Numbered from the stretch's first letter, positions 16,424 to 25,663 are shown. The stretch is 64,000 nucleotides of DNA from Streptomyces sp. CA-278952 (GCF_028747205.1 NZ_CP112880.1:7475501-7539500), one strand, 5' to 3'. The notes: generated by a model not told the origin, from the sequence alone. Program-made: numbers and translations.

Positions 16424-17451
16424 GCGGGGCATTCGTCCTCAGGGCGGGGTCCCTGAGCCTGCGGGCGACCCGCCGCGGGGTCGCGGTGTGCGGGCTGCTG
16501 TCGGCCGCGCTGCTCGCCCTGGCCCTGTGGGCCTTCACCCTCGGCAGCTACTCGCTGAGCCTCGGCGACCTGGCCTCGGTCATGTCCGGCACCGCCGGGA
16601 ACAGTGTCCGCACCGTCGTCCTGGAGTGGCGGGCGCCGCGCATCGTCGCCGCCGTACTGTTCGGGGCCGCCCTCGCGATGGGCGGCGCGGTCTTCCAGTC
16701 CCTGACCCGCAACCCGCTCGGCAGCCCCGACGTCATCGGCTTCACCACCGGCTCCTACACCGGAGTCGTCGTCACACTGCTCGCGGGTGCGAGCAGTTAC
16801 TCGGCGCTCGCGGCGGGCGCGCTCGCCGGCGGGCTCGTCACCGCCCTCGCCGTGTATCTGCTGGCGTTCCGGCGCGGTGTGCGGGGCTTCCGGCTCATCA
16901 TCGTGGGGATCGCGGTCGGCGCGCTGCTGACCTCGGTCAACACATGGTTCTCGGTGAAGGCCGACGTGGACACCGCGCTGAGGGCCGCGGTGTGGGGCGC
17001 CGGCTCGCTCAGTGCCATCGGCTGGCCCGCCGTGCTGATGGCCTCCGCTCTGATGGCGGTGGTCGCCCTGGCGGCCCCGGTGGCGCAGCGCCGGATGCGC
17101 TGGCTCGAACTGGGCGACGACACGGCGGCGATGCTGGGCGTACGCGTCGAGCGTACGAAGCTGCTGCTCGTCGTCCTCGGCGTGGCCGCGACCGCCGCGG
17201 TGACCGCCGCGGCGGGACCCATCGCCTTCGTGGCACTGGCGGCGCCCCAGATCGCCCGCCGCCTCACCGGCCGCGGAACCTCCGTCGACCTCACCGGTTC
17301 GGCACTCGTCGGCGCGCTGCTGCTGCTCGGCGCCGACATCGCGGCGCAGCACGCGATCGAGGGCGTGGTGCTGCCGACCGGCGCGGTCACCGTGTGCGTC
17401 GGCGGGGCGTACCTCCTGGTGCTGCTGGTGCGGGAGTCCCGCCGGGGGTGA
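16420..17451 (+). CDS. FecCD-type iron-siderophore ABC permease, second subunit
   Basis: This 343-residue permease has the family signature GGAVFQSLTRNPLGSPDVIGFTTGSYTGV and the C-terminal GPIAFVALAAPQIARRLTG. The GTG at 16420 overlaps the previous stop (GTGA), so the pair is co-translated. The next gene is a BlaI regulator 285 bases away. No ATP-binding subunit follows, although FecCD permeases need one, so the ATPase must be encoded elsewhere or shared. Confidence 0.93.
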   Translation: MSGAFVLRAGSLSLRATRRGVAVCGLLSAALLALALWAFTLGSYSLSLGDLASVMSGTAGNSVRTVVLEWRAPRIVAAVLFGAALAMGGAVFQSLTRNPLGSPDVIGFTTGSYTGVVVTLLAGASSYSALAAGALAGGLVTALAVYLLAFRRGVRGFRLIIVGIAVGALLTSVNTWFSVKADVDTALRAAVWGAGSLSAIGWPAVLMASALMAVVALAAPVAQRRMRWLELGDDTAAMLGVRVERTKLLLVVLGVAATAAVTAAAGPIAFVALAAPQIARRLTGRGTSVDLTGSALVGALLLLGADIAAQHAIEGVVLPTGAVTVCVGGAYLLVLLVRESRRG

Positions 17452-17736
17452 TAGGGCTCCGGCCCGCGCGGAGGGCGGAGAAGGGCGGCGGCAAGAACCC
17501 GTCGCCCGCGGATCCGCGCGGCGTCGTCCTCGCGCGCGTGCCGGTCACGCCGGGGGACGGCCCGGCCGTGCGCATCCGTGGTCAGCACGGGGGTACTCCC
17601 TGAGATTCGGGGGTTGGTCGATGCCCCGCGCCGCCTGTCGGCCGCCGCGGTCCGTCGCGGCCGTCGGAGAACGGCGGAGCGTCGACCTACTATGGTTCCC
17701 GGGGGCGCGACGGCGCACGGAAGCAGGGGACGGGGA

Positions 17737-18105
17737 ATGCGACGGCTCGGAGAGCTCGAAGCCGAAATCATGGACTGCCTGTGGAAGTGGGACAGGCCGG
17801 CGACGGTCCGTGAGGTTGTCGACGACATCAACCTCCGCCGCCCGGCCGCCTACACGACGGTGATGACCGTGGCCACCATCCTCTACAACAAGGGCTGGCT
17901 GACCCGGCAGAAGCGGGGGGTGGCGTGGCTCTACACTCCGGTCCGCAGCCGCGAGGCCTACTCCGCCGCCCTGATGGAGGACGCCCTGGGAACGAGCCGG
18001 GACCGCTCCGCGGCGCTCGTGCACTTCGTGGAGCGGATGACGGAGGAGGAAGTCGCCGCGCTCCGCGAGGCGCTGCGTGCGACGGGCCGCGGCGGCGCGC
18101 TGTGA
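17737..18105 (+). CDS. BlaI/MecI-family transcriptional repressor
   Basis: This 122-residue winged-helix repressor begins MRRLGELEAEIMDCLWKWDRPATVREV, continues through the recognition region AYTTVMTVATILYNKGWL and the wing RQKRGVAWLYTP, and ends in a short helical dimerisation domain. The ATG at 17737 has an AGGGGACGGGGA ribosome site; the longer open frame upstream lacks domain content. A TACTAT hexamer at 17688-17693 could be its -10 box. It overlaps an M56-like protease gene as GTGA, the standard pairing in which proteolysis relieves repression. The regulated targets are unknown and no beta-lactamase gene is adjacent. Confidence 0.9.
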   Translation: MRRLGELEAEIMDCLWKWDRPATVREVVDDINLRRPAAYTTVMTVATILYNKGWLTRQKRGVAWLYTPVRSREAYSAALMEDALGTSRDRSAALVHFVERMTEEEVAALREALRATGRGGAL

Positions 18106-19001
18106 ACGCCGCCCCCTTCTTCCTCGGTTACGCCGCCGCTGTCGGCGTCCTGGCCCCGCGCGCGCTGCTCCGCAGCGGCTGGCCCCAGCGGTCACCGCTG
18201 CTGGCGGTTGCCGTCTGGTTCGCGCTGGCCGCGTCCTTCTCCGTCTGCGTCGCCCTGGCCGCCCTGCACCTCACCACCCCGGGCGCACACCTGCACGGAA
18301 TCCTCTACTCCTGCCGCTCGGCCCTGGGCCTCGGCCCGTCCGGCGGCGGCCTTCTGCCGGGCCTGGGGCTCGCCGCGGTCGCCGTTCTGGCCGTCGCCCA
18401 CCTTGCCGGTTTCGCCGACCACACCGGGCGGGCGTACGCCGCCCGCGCCCGGCACCGGGAGATCCTGGACAAGGTCGGCCGCCGATCGGCCTGTTCGCGG
18501 GCCACCGTGGTGGAACACGCCGAGCCCGCCGCCTACTGCCTGCCCGGCCGCCACCCGAGGATCGTCCTCAGCAGCGGGGCCGTCGGCCTCCTGTCCGGCG
18601 GCGAAATCGACGCCGTCGTCGAACACGAGCGGGCCCACATCCGCGGCCGCCACCACCTCGTCCTCGCGGCAGCCCACGCCTTCGCCCGGGTCTTCCCCGG
18701 TGTGCCGCTCGGCCGCCATCTCCAGCAGCAGGTGCCCCTGCTGCTGGAGATGGCGGCCGACGACCACGCGCTGCGCCGCTGCCCGCGCGGCGCGCTGGCC
18801 GCCGCCATGTTCAGCCTGGCTGCGGGAGAGGCGCCGAACGGAGCCCTGGCGGCGGGCGGCCGGACGGTGCTGGTCCGCCTCCGGCGCGTGCTGGCCCCGG
18901 CGCGCCGCACGCACCCCGCCCTGCGCTGTGCGGTCGGCACGGGCGCCCTGATCACGCCCGTGCTCCCCGTACTGCTGACCTGCCACGCCGGACTGGGGTG
19001 A
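18102..19001 (+). CDS. M56/M48-like membrane zinc metalloprotease
   Basis: This 299-residue protein has several N-terminal membrane segments (about residues 1-20, 33-57, 84-103) and a zinc-protease core with HEXXH as HERAH at 175-179. A further membrane segment lies at the C-terminus (about 280-295). It is shorter than BlaR1/MecR1 and has no penicillin-binding sensor domain. It overlaps the BlaI gene and probably cleaves or controls it in response to an unknown cell-envelope signal. It is convergent with the NlpC/P60 gene, a cell-wall hydrolase, which fits an envelope theme but proves nothing. Confidence 0.9.
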   Translation: MNAAPFFLGYAAAVGVLAPRALLRSGWPQRSPLLAVAVWFALAASFSVCVALAALHLTTPGAHLHGILYSCRSALGLGPSGGGLLPGLGLAAVAVLAVAHLAGFADHTGRAYAARARHREILDKVGRRSACSRATVVEHAEPAAYCLPGRHPRIVLSSGAVGLLSGGEIDAVVEHERAHIRGRHHLVLAAAHAFARVFPGVPLGRHLQQQVPLLLEMAADDHALRRCPRGALAAAMFSLAAGEAPNGALAAGGRTVLVRLRRVLAPARRTHPALRCAVGTGALITPVLPVLLTCHAGLG

Positions 19002-19034
19002 CCTCCGTCGGCCGCTGCGGACCGGCCGACGGCC

Positions 19035-20093
19035 TCAGATCCGTACGCCCCACATGAACGGCATCCCGCTGCGGGCCATCGACTCGTACCGCACCTGAGC
19101 GCCGGGCTTCGGCGCGTGGAGTATCTGCCCGTTCCCGGCGTAGAAGCCCACATGGCTCAGGTCGGTGCGCATGATGACGAGGTCGCCGGGCTTGAGCGCA
19201 CCGATCGAATTGATCCGGGTGCCGGCACCTGCCTGGGCCTGCGACGTACGGGGCAGCGAGACGTCGGCCTGCTGGAACGCCCAGGAGGTCAGGCCGGAGC
19301 AGTCGAAGGACCCAGGACCGGTGGCGCCCCACACGTACGGCATGCCGACCCTGCTCTTCGCCGCGTCGAACGCCGCGGCCGTACGACCGGACGCGCTGGG
19401 CTCGTTGCCCAGTTCGCCCTGCCGGCTCGCCAGTTCGGTCCGTTCGCTCGCCCGGTTGGCCCGCTCCTCCGTGGCGGCCCGCTCGGCCCGCTCCTCGGCC
19501 GTGAGGGTGTTGAGGAGCCGCTGCGCCTCCGCCAGCTTGCCCTGGATCTCCTTCTTCTTGCTGCCCAGCTCCTTGCGGGTCTCCTGGAGGCTGCCGAGCT
19601 TCTTCGCGGCCTGAGTGCGCTGCTGCTGCAGAGCACGCTGCTGCGAGAGGAACCGCTGGAGCGTGTCCGACTGCCGGGCGCTGAGCCGGTCGAGGCCCGA
19701 CGCCTGGTCCAGGTAGGCGTCGGGGTCGGCGGAGAGCAGCAGCTGGAGGGAGGGGTCGAGACCACCGCTGCGGTACTGGGCCGTGGCCGCCGAACCGAGC
19801 TGCTGCCGCAGCTCGTTGAGCGCCGCCTGCTTGCGGACGACCTCCTCGTGGAGGTTGTCGGCCTCCTTCTGCAGCTTCCCGGCCGATTCCTTGGCCCCGT
19901 TGTACTTCTCGGTGGCCTGGGTGGCCTGCTCGTACAGCCGGTCGATCTGCGCCTGGACACCCTTCTTGTTCGGGTCCGGCAGCGGATCGGCGGAGGCCGA
20001 CTGCGCCGACAGCGCGACCGTCACCGCCGCGGTCGCGGTGAGCACGGACGTGTATCCGTGACGGGGCTGCTTGGGACGACGGTGGGACGCCAC
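19035..20093 (-). CDS. Secreted NlpC/P60 peptidoglycan hydrolase with coiled-coil N-terminus
   Basis: This 352-residue secreted protein has a signal peptide (residues 1-36, cleavage near SASA-DP), a long coiled-coil region (about 40-230) like RipA-type proteins, and an NlpC/P60 domain (about 238-352). The catalytic residues are Cys265 in DCSGL, His314 in HVGFY, and a third polar residue at His326 in ILHAP. It should cut the D-Glu to diamino acid bond of peptidoglycan stems during growth or division. The coiled coil probably autoinhibits or recruits it. The ATG at 20093 follows GGAGGAGCC-like purine-rich sequence on the minus strand. Confidence 0.93.
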   Translation of the reverse strand: MASHRRPKQPRHGYTSVLTATAAVTVALSAQSASADPLPDPNKKGVQAQIDRLYEQATQATEKYNGAKESAGKLQKEADNLHEEVVRKQAALNELRQQLGSAATAQYRSGGLDPSLQLLLSADPDAYLDQASGLDRLSARQSDTLQRFLSQQRALQQQRTQAAKKLGSLQETRKELGSKKKEIQGKLAEAQRLLNTLTAEERAERAATEERANRASERTELASRQGELGNEPSASGRTAAAFDAAKSRVGMPYVWGATGPGSFDCSGLTSWAFQQADVSLPRTSQAQAGAGTRINSIGALKPGDLVIMRTDLSHVGFYAGNGQILHAPKPGAQVRYESMARSGMPFMWGVRI

Positions 20094-20229
20094 TGAGGCG
20101 GGCTCCTTCTTCCTCGGCCGCTGTCCGACGGTCCATGGGCCGTCAAGTGCCGCTGGGGGAGCGCGGCTTCAGCGACACCTCCACCGGTGACCCGGGCGGG
20201 CGACCGGCTGTTCGGAGGCCGAGCCACGC

Positions 20230-20246
20230 ATACTAATCAACTTAGT
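20230..20246 (-). promoter_or_regulatory. AT-rich inverted repeat and putative -10 box of the NlpC/P60 gene
   Basis: ACTAA at 20232-20236 and TTAGT at 20242-20246 form an inverted repeat with a five-base centre. On the minus strand it merges with TAGTAT (20235-20230), a good -10 candidate 137 bases from the start codon. It is one of the few AT-rich patches nearby. The 214-base gap (20094-20307) is too short for the c-di-AMP riboswitch found before some related genes. Confidence 0.4.
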
Positions 20247-20307
20247 GGCCCACATCCAAGCGCGGTCCCAGGAGCGCCCCTCTCCGCCCGATCACGCTGT
20301 GACCTGG

Positions 20308-20835
20308 TCAGTCGCCGAGGATCCGCTCCCACAGCAGTCCGTCCCGCCAGCTCCCGTCGAGAAGGATCGCCGAGTGCGCGACGCCGTACGGGGTGAACCC
20401 GTTGCGGCGCAGCACCCGCTGGGACGGCAGGTTCTCCAGGTTGGTGGACGCCTCGGCACGGTGCAGGCCGAGTCCGTCCGTCATCACCCGGAGCACGAGC
20501 CCGACGGCGTTTCCGGCATGCCCCTGATTCTGGGCGACGGAGGCGATCCAGTAGCCGACGGAGCCGCGGCGCAGATGCGGCTGCGGCAGGATGCCGCCCA
20601 CGGTGACCTGCCCGATCACCCGGTCGTCGGCGAGCACCACGCCCGGCCAGACGGTGCCGGCCCGGTATCCGGCCAGCAGGCCCTCGATCCGCTCCACCTG
20701 GCCCTCCGGGGTGAAGTAGTCGGCCGGCTGGGCCGGTTCCCACGGCCGGAAGGCCTCGGCGTCCCGCACCCGGTGTGCGGCGATCGCGGCGGCGTCGGTG
20801 GGCTCTATCAGGCGGATCCTCGTACTGCTGCGCAT
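20308..20835 (-). CDS. GNAT acetyltransferase, RimJ/RimL type
   Basis: This 175-residue acetyltransferase has the RimJ/RimL fold: IRLIEPTDAAAIAAHR at the N-terminus, the central GSVGYWIASVAQNQGHAGNAV acetyl-CoA loop (a Q/GxxG-type variant), and the C-terminal ENLPSQRVLRRNGFTPYGV. Related proteins acetylate N-terminal amino groups of proteins or small amines; the substrate here is unknown. The gene lies between glpK and the NlpC/P60 gene on the same strand, with 115 bases to glpK that contain a short tandem repeat. Confidence 0.88.
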   Translation of the reverse strand: MRSSTRIRLIEPTDAAAIAAHRVRDAEAFRPWEPAQPADYFTPEGQVERIEGLLAGYRAGTVWPGVVLADDRVIGQVTVGGILPQPHLRRGSVGYWIASVAQNQGHAGNAVGLVLRVMTDGLGLHRAEASTNLENLPSQRVLRRNGFTPYGVAHSAILLDGSWRDGLLWERILGD

Positions 20836-20880
20836 GGGGGCGGTCCTCGTCGCGGTGCGTCGGATGGGACGGCCAACCTA

Positions 20881-20923
20881 TGGGAGGGCGCCCGGTCCGC
20901 GGCTGGGAGGGCGCCCGGTCCGC
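20881..20923. repeat. 20-bp tandem direct repeat
   Basis: TGGGAGGGCGCCCGGTCCGC occurs identically at 20881-20900 and 20904-20923, a 23-bp step. It fills the gap between glpK and the acetyltransferase gene and looks like a recent local duplication. The inner GGGCGCCC is self-complementary, so each copy could form a small hairpin. Confidence 0.8.
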
Positions 20924-20950
20924 AGCCCGGCGGTCCGGGACCGCTGGTGG

Positions 20951-22468
20951 TCAGGGGACCTTCACCCAGTCGAGGGTGCGCTCCACCGCCCTCTTCCAGC
21001 CGACGTACCCCTCCGCGCGCTGCTCCTCGGACCACTGGGGCGACCAGCGCTTCGACTCGTGCCACTGGGTGCGCAGCTCGTCGGTGTCCTGCCAGAAGCC
21101 GGTGGCGAGCCCCGCCGCGTAGGCGGCGCCGAGAGCGGTCGTCTCGGCGACGACGGGACGGCTGACCGGAACGCCGAGGACGTCGGACTGGATCTGCATG
21201 CAGAGGTCGTTGGCGGTGACCCCGCCGTCGACCTTGAGCACGTCGAGATGGACCCCGGAGTCCTGTTCCATGGCCTCGACCACGTCGCGGCTCTGGTAGC
21301 AGATGGCTTCCAGCGTGGCCCGTGCCAGGTGGGCGCTGTCGTTGTACCTGGCCAGGCCGACGATCGCGCCGCGGGCGTCGGACCGCCAGTACGGAGCGAA
21401 CAGGCCGGAGAACGCGGGCACGAAGTACACGCCGCCGTTGTCCTCGACGCTCCGGGCCAGCTCCTCGCTCTCGGGCGCCGACTTGATGATCTTCATCTGG
21501 TCGCGCAGCCACTGCACCGCCGACCCGGTGACGGCGATGGATCCCTCCAGCGCGTAGACCACCGGACTGTCGCCGAACTGGTAGGCCACCGTGGTGAGCA
21601 GCCCGTGCTCCGAGCGGACCAGCTCGGAGCCGGTGTTGAGCAGCAGGAAGTTGCCCGTCCCGTAGGTGTTCTTGGCCTCGCCCGGGGCGAAGCAGACCTG
21701 GCCGACGGTGGCCGCCTGCTGGTCGCCGAGGACGCCCCCGATGGGAATGGCGGCGCTCAGCGGCCGGGAGGTGCGGGTGGAGCCGTAGGCCTCCGGGTGC
21801 GACGAGGGGTTGATCTTCGGGAGCATCGCGCGGGGGATGCCGAAGAAGCCCAGGAGTTCTTCGTCCCAGTCGAGGGTCTCCAGGTCCATCAGCATGGTGC
21901 GGCTCGCGTTGGTCACGTCGGTGGCGTGGATACCGCCGTTCGGGCCGCCGGTCAGGTTCCACAGGACCCAGGCGTCCGTGTTGCCGAAGATCGCGTGACC
22001 GGCCTCGGCCGCTTCCCGTACGCCGTCGACGTTCTCCAGGATCCACTGGATCTTGCCGCCGGAGAAGTACGTCGCCGGCGGCAGCCCGGCCTTGCGGCGG
22101 ATGACCTCGCCCCGCCCCGAGCGCTCGAGGTTCGCCGCGATGGCGTCGGTACGGGTGTCCTGCCACACGATGGCGTTGTAGTAGGGCCGCCCGTTGCGCG
22201 GGTCCCAGACCACCGTGGTCTCGCGCTGGTTGGTGATCCCGATGGCCACCAGGTCGGTCGACGACAGGCCGCCGTGCCGCAGGGCGTTCTGCATCACCGA
22301 GTTGGTGCGTTCCCAGATCTCCACGGGATCGTGCTCCACCCAGCCGGAGCGGGGCAGGATCTGCTCGTGTTCCAGCTGGTGCTTGGCGACCTCGTTGCCG
22401 CCGTGATCGAAGATCATGAACCGGGTGCTGGTGGTCCCCTGGTCCACCGCGCCGATGAAGTCCGCCAT
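20951..22468 (-). CDS. glpK: Glycerol kinase
   Basis: This 505-residue FGGY kinase has the usual length and motifs: phosphate loop [16 protein letters not shown] at the start, [21 protein letters not shown], and [13 protein letters not shown]. The C-terminal signature [21 protein letters not shown] is also present. It phosphorylates glycerol to sn-glycerol-3-phosphate in the cytoplasm. It lies 46 bases downstream of glpF on the same strand, forming a glpFK unit. No glycerol-3-phosphate dehydrogenase gene follows, unlike the classical gyl operon, so this may be a second glycerol locus. Confidence 0.96.
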   Translation of the reverse strand: MADFIGAVDQGTTSTRFMIFDHGGNEVAKHQLEHEQILPRSGWVEHDPVEIWERTNSVMQNALRHGGLSSTDLVAIGITNQRETTVVWDPRNGRPYYNAIVWQDTRTDAIAANLERSGRGEVIRRKAGLPPATYFSGGKIQWILENVDGVREAAEAGHAIFGNTDAWVLWNLTGGPNGGIHATDVTNASRTMLMDLETLDWDEELLGFFGIPRAMLPKINPSSHPEAYGSTRTSRPLSAAIPIGGVLGDQQAATVGQVCFAPGEAKNTYGTGNFLLLNTGSELVRSEHGLLTTVAYQFGDSPVVYALEGSIAVTGSAVQWLRDQMKIIKSAPESEELARSVEDNGGVYFVPAFSGLFAPYWRSDARGAIVGLARYNDSAHLARATLEAICYQSRDVVEAMEQDSGVHLDVLKVDGGVTANDLCMQIQSDVLGVPVSRPVVAETTALGAAYAAGLATGFWQDTDELRTQWHESKRWSPQWSEEQRAEGYVGWKRAVERTLDWVKVP

Positions 22469-22514
22469 GATGTGTGTCGCCTCTCCGGCCGGTGTGGTCG
22501 GTCCTTGGAAGTCG

Positions 22515-23363
22515 TCAGTCCTTGGAAGGCGCCGGGACGCGTCCCGGCGGTTCGGGTGCGGCGGACGGCAGGAAGCGTCCGATGAAGGCCTTGTAGAGGC
22601 CCGCGCCGAGCAGGCCGCCGATCAGCGGGCCGAGGATGGGCACCCAGAAGTAGAGATTCCCGTACTGGTCCCGCCACGCGCCCCCGTAGCCGGTGAGGAA
22701 GCTCGCCAGCCGGGGGCCGAAGTCACGGGCCGGGTTGATCGCGTAACCCGCGTTGGTACCCCAGGCCATGCCGATGGCGACCACGATCAGGCCGATGATG
22801 AACGGGCCCATGTTCGAGCCGGGCGGGGTGTTCAGCAGGTCCGTGACGGCCATGATCAGCAGCAGGAGGAGGGCGGTGCCGATGATCTGGTCGCGGAACG
22901 CGCCCCACTCGTGGACCGGCAGAGCAGGGTTGCCGTTGGCCGGCAGGGTGGAGAACACGCCCTGCGTCTTGATGGTGTGCCCGGGGTCCGCCTTCGCCAG
23001 CGCCTCGCTGTAGTTCCACCGGACGAGGAGCGCGGCGACGAACGCACCGGCCGTCTGCGCCAGCGCGTACGGAGCCACCTTGCTCCACGGGAACCCCTTG
23101 AACGCGGCCAGGGAGAGCGTCACCGCGGGATTGAGATGGGCCCCGCTCAGTCGCGCCGCCACATAGACGCCGAGCGTGACGCCCAGCCCCCACGCCCAGG
23201 CGATGCTGTCGTGGTCCCCGAGCCCGCCGGCCGGATCCGTGAGGGCTCCGCCCGCCGTCACCTGGGCGACCACTCCGCACCCGAAGAGGATGAGGATCAT
23301 CGTGCCCGCGAACTCGGCGGACAACTCACCGAGCAGTCCGGACTTCCTGCGTAGTTCAGCCAT
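22515..23363 (-). CDS. glpF: Glycerol uptake facilitator (aquaglyceroporin)
   Basis: This 282-residue MIP channel has six membrane helices and both pore half-helices: HLNPAVT in the first half and [12 protein letters not shown] in the second. An aspartate after the second NPA box (NPARD) marks glycerol-type channels. It lets glycerol diffuse in, to be trapped by the downstream kinase. The ATG at 23363 follows a GGGCGAGC stretch. Upstream lie three TCGGG iterons that may bind the operon regulator. Confidence 0.95.
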   Translation of the reverse strand: MAELRRKSGLLGELSAEFAGTMILILFGCGVVAQVTAGGALTDPAGGLGDHDSIAWAWGLGVTLGVYVAARLSGAHLNPAVTLSLAAFKGFPWSKVAPYALAQTAGAFVAALLVRWNYSEALAKADPGHTIKTQGVFSTLPANGNPALPVHEWGAFRDQIIGTALLLLLIMAVTDLLNTPPGSNMGPFIIGLIVVAIGMAWGTNAGYAINPARDFGPRLASFLTGYGGAWRDQYGNLYFWVPILGPLIGGLLGAGLYKAFIGRFLPSAAPEPPGRVPAPSKD

Positions 23364-23439
23364 GGGAGCTCGCCCTCCGCCGACGGCGCCGGCTGTCGAC
23401 TATCCGAGCAGTGTCAGCAGGCTAAGGCGGTGTGCGAGA

Positions 23440-23462
23440 TCGGGCATATCGGGATGTTCGGG
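23440..23462. promoter_or_regulatory. Three TCGGG iterons at 9-bp spacing upstream of glpF
   Basis: TCGGG recurs at 23440, 23449 and 23458 with an exact nine-base period, 77-99 bases before the glpF start. It may be a regulator site, for example for a GylR-type IclR regulator, though no known operator consensus was matched. It lies within the 357-base gap 23364-23720, which otherwise holds only the terminator below. Confidence 0.35.
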
Positions 23463-23535
23463 GCGCCTGGGTGGGCTCGCGGGGCTCATCGTGATGTGCA
23501 GGGCCGAGGGCGCAGGGCGTCGAGCGGTTGGCGGA

Positions 23536-23568
23536 CCGCTCCCGGCGGGGTGAATCCGCCGGGAGCGG
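23536..23568. terminator. Strong hairpin downstream of the NanA-like/ABC operon
   Basis: CCGCTCCCGGCGG (23536-23548) and CCGCCGGGAGCGG (23556-23568) form a perfect 13-bp stem with a seven-base loop. It is about 150 bases beyond the stop of the leftward NanA-like gene and would separate that operon from glpFK. Confidence 0.75.
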
Positions 23569-23720
23569 ACGGCGGTGACGCTCACCCGATCGGGTGGGAA
23601 GGGCTGAAGCGCGGGCCGGTCAGGACCCCCGCCTCGTCGGCGCGCCCCCGGGGAGCGGTGCGGGCGGACGCGCCCCGGGCCGACGGGGTCGCTGCGGCCC
23701 GCACCTGCTTGCCCCCGGTG

Positions 23721-24659
23721 CTACCGGGCCAGGGAGAGCCCCGCCAGCTCCAGGCAGGCCGCGATCGACGCCGTCTCCGCCTCGTCCAGGCGGCGCATCG
23801 GCGAGCTCATCACATTGGTGTCGATGACGCCGCGCAGCATCAGGGCCGTCTTGAAGGCCCCCAGCCCCGCGGCCGTCGCCGAAGCCGTGCCGGGACGGGC
23901 CGCCCGGACGATGTCGAACAGGCCGACGAGCCGGTCCTGTTCGGCCCTGGCGGTGGCCCAGTCGCCCTTCACCGCAGCCTCGTACAGCCGCACATAGCCG
24001 TGCGGGTCCACATTGCCCAGCCCGGGTACGCAGCCGTCGGCGCCGCTCAGCATCATCGCGTCGACCACCAGCTCGTGGCCCGTGAGCACCGAGAACCCCG
24101 GAAGGTCGCGGGCTCCGATGACCAGGCGCCGGAACGAACCGTCGTCCCCGCTGGAGTCCTTCACCCCGGCGAGTACCCCGTCCGCCGCGAGCGGCAGCAG
24201 GAGTTCCGGGTCCAGCTTGCTGTGCACGCAGACCGGCACGTCGTACGCCAGGAGCGGCAGGTCCACGGCCGCCGCGAGCTCCCTGAAGTGACGGTCGATC
24301 TCGGTGACATGGGTGCGCGTGTAGAAGGGGGCGGTGGCCACGACGGCGTCCGCCCCCAGGGCGGCCGCGGCGCGGGCCCGCTCGGCGGCCCGGTCGGTGG
24401 TGGTCTCGATGGCTCCGACGAGGACCGGTACCTGGCCGGCGGCCGTCGCGGTGATCACCTCGATGACCTCGTCCTGCCGACCGGGCGTCAGGTAGGCCGT
24501 CTCGCCGGAACTGCCCAGGGCAAAGAGGCCGTTGACGCCGCCGTCGATGAGGTGGCCGACGACCCGTTCCAGGGAGGCGCGGTCGAGCTCGCCGTCGGCG
24601 GTGAGCGGGGTCACGACGGGCGGGATCACTCCGGAGTACACGGGGGAGGGGGCGGTCAT
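23721..24659 (-). CDS. DapA/NanA-family aldolase (probable N-acetylneuraminate lyase), copy 1
   Basis: This 312-residue barrel aldolase belongs to the dihydrodipicolinate synthase/N-acetylneuraminate lyase superfamily. The phosphate/carboxylate loop reads GSSGE (residues 50-53 region), the catalytic tyrosine is Tyr139 in YDVP, and the Schiff-base lysine is Lys167 in GVKDSSG. The ATG at 24659 overlaps the stop of the ABC ATPase gene (ATGA), so it is the last gene of the importer operon. With sialidase, NanK and NanE nearby it probably splits sialic acid into ManNAc and pyruvate. A different 2-keto-3-deoxy sugar acid remains possible because the superfamily is broad. Confidence 0.88.
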   Translation of the reverse strand: MTAPSPVYSGVIPPVVTPLTADGELDRASLERVVGHLIDGGVNGLFALGSSGETAYLTPGRQDEVIEVITATAAGQVPVLVGAIETTTDRAAERARAAAALGADAVVATAPFYTRTHVTEIDRHFRELAAAVDLPLLAYDVPVCVHSKLDPELLLPLAADGVLAGVKDSSGDDGSFRRLVIGARDLPGFSVLTGHELVVDAMMLSGADGCVPGLGNVDPHGYVRLYEAAVKGDWATARAEQDRLVGLFDIVRAARPGTASATAAGLGAFKTALMLRGVIDTNVMSSPMRRLDEAETASIAACLELAGLSLAR

Positions 24660-25663
24660 GCGGTGCTCCTTGCGGGCGGTACGGAGGTCCGGGTCCCCGA
24701 GGGGGACACGGAGTTCTGGGGATGGACGCAGTGCCAGCGGTGTTCGGCGGGGCCGAACGTCGCCACCGGGAAGACCTCGGCGCACGCGTCGTCGGCCTTC
24801 CAGCAGCGGGTGCGGAACGGGCAGCCGGACGGCGGGTTGGTGGCGGAGGGCACCGGGCCCGTGAGCACGATGCGTTCCGTCGCCTCCAGCAGGCTGGGCG
24901 TGGCGGAGAGCAGCGCCTCGGTGTACGGGTGCCCGGGGGAGCCCGCCACGTCGGCGGCCCGGCCCTCCTCGACGATGCGGCCGAGGTAGAGGACGGCGAT
25001 GCGGTCGGCGAGGTAGCGCACGGTCTGGATGTCGTGACTGATGAACACCATGCCCAGGCCGAGGCGTTCGCGCAGGTCGACCAGGAGGTTGAGCACCTGG
25101 GCGCGTACGGAGACGTCGAGCGCGGAGGTCGGTTCGTCGGCGACGATCAGCTCCGGTTCGAGTGCCAGGGCGCGGGCGATGGCGACGCGCTGGCGCTGGC
25201 CCCCGGAGAGCTGCCCGGGCAGGGCGGCGAGGGTGTGGCCGGGCAGCCCGACGAGGTCGAGCAGCTCCTCGACCCTGGCCTCGCGCGCCTCCCGCGTACC
25301 CCGCCGGTGCACGTCCAGCGGATCGCGGAGGATCTGCCGGACCGTGAGGCGGGGATTGAGCGCGGTGGAAGGGTCCTGGAAGACGACGCCGACGGCCGAG
25401 CCGAAGTCGTCGCGCCGCTCCGCGCCCGACATCTTCCACAGGTCGCGCCCGTGGAAGAGGACCTCGCCCTCGGTGGGCTTCTGGAGTCCGGTCAGCACAC
25501 GGGCGAGCGTGGACTTTCCGCAGCCGGACTCCCCGACCAGGCCCACGATCTCGCCGCGCTCGACCTTCAGCGTGGCGTCGGTGAGCGCGTGGACGGCATC
25601 GCGGGAGAAGATCCCGCCGCTGCGTGCCTTGTGGCGTACGTGGACGCCGTCGAGCCTGATCAC
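24656..25663 (-). CDS. Oligopeptide-type ABC importer ATPase (OppF/DppF-like)
   Basis: This 335-residue ATPase has Walker A GESGCGKST, signature LSGGQRQR, Walker B LIVADEP and the switch histidine in ISHD. The C-terminus has the oligopeptide-transporter extension with the conserved cysteine cluster CPFRTRCWKADDAC and CVHP, which binds an iron-sulfur cluster in DppD/OppD-type proteins. The GTG at 25663 overlaps the stop of the fused permease-ATPase gene. By context it powers import of sialic acid. Peptide/nickel-family importers for sialic acid are known in Haemophilus ducreyi (SatABCD) and Corynebacterium glutamicum (Sia system). Confidence 0.93.
   Translation of the reverse strand: MIRLDGVHVRHKARSGGIFSRDAVHALTDATLKVERGEIVGLVGESGCGKSTLARVLTGLQKPTEGEVLFHGRDLWKMSGAERRDDFGSAVGVVFQDPSTALNPRLTVRQILRDPLDVHRRGTREAREARVEELLDLVGLPGHTLAALPGQLSGGQRQRVAIARALALEPELIVADEPTSALDVSVRAQVLNLLVDLRERLGLGMVFISHDIQTVRYLADRIAVLYLGRIVEEGRAADVAGSPGHPYTEALLSATPSLLEATERIVLTGPVPSATNPPSGCPFRTRCWKADDACAEVFPVATFGPAEHRWHCVHPQNSVSPSGTRTSVPPARSTA

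Noticed and set aside
20094..20307. Possible c-di-AMP (ydaO) riboswitch before the NlpC/P60 gene
   Set aside because: The gap is short and none of the conserved pseudo-symmetric core segments were seen.
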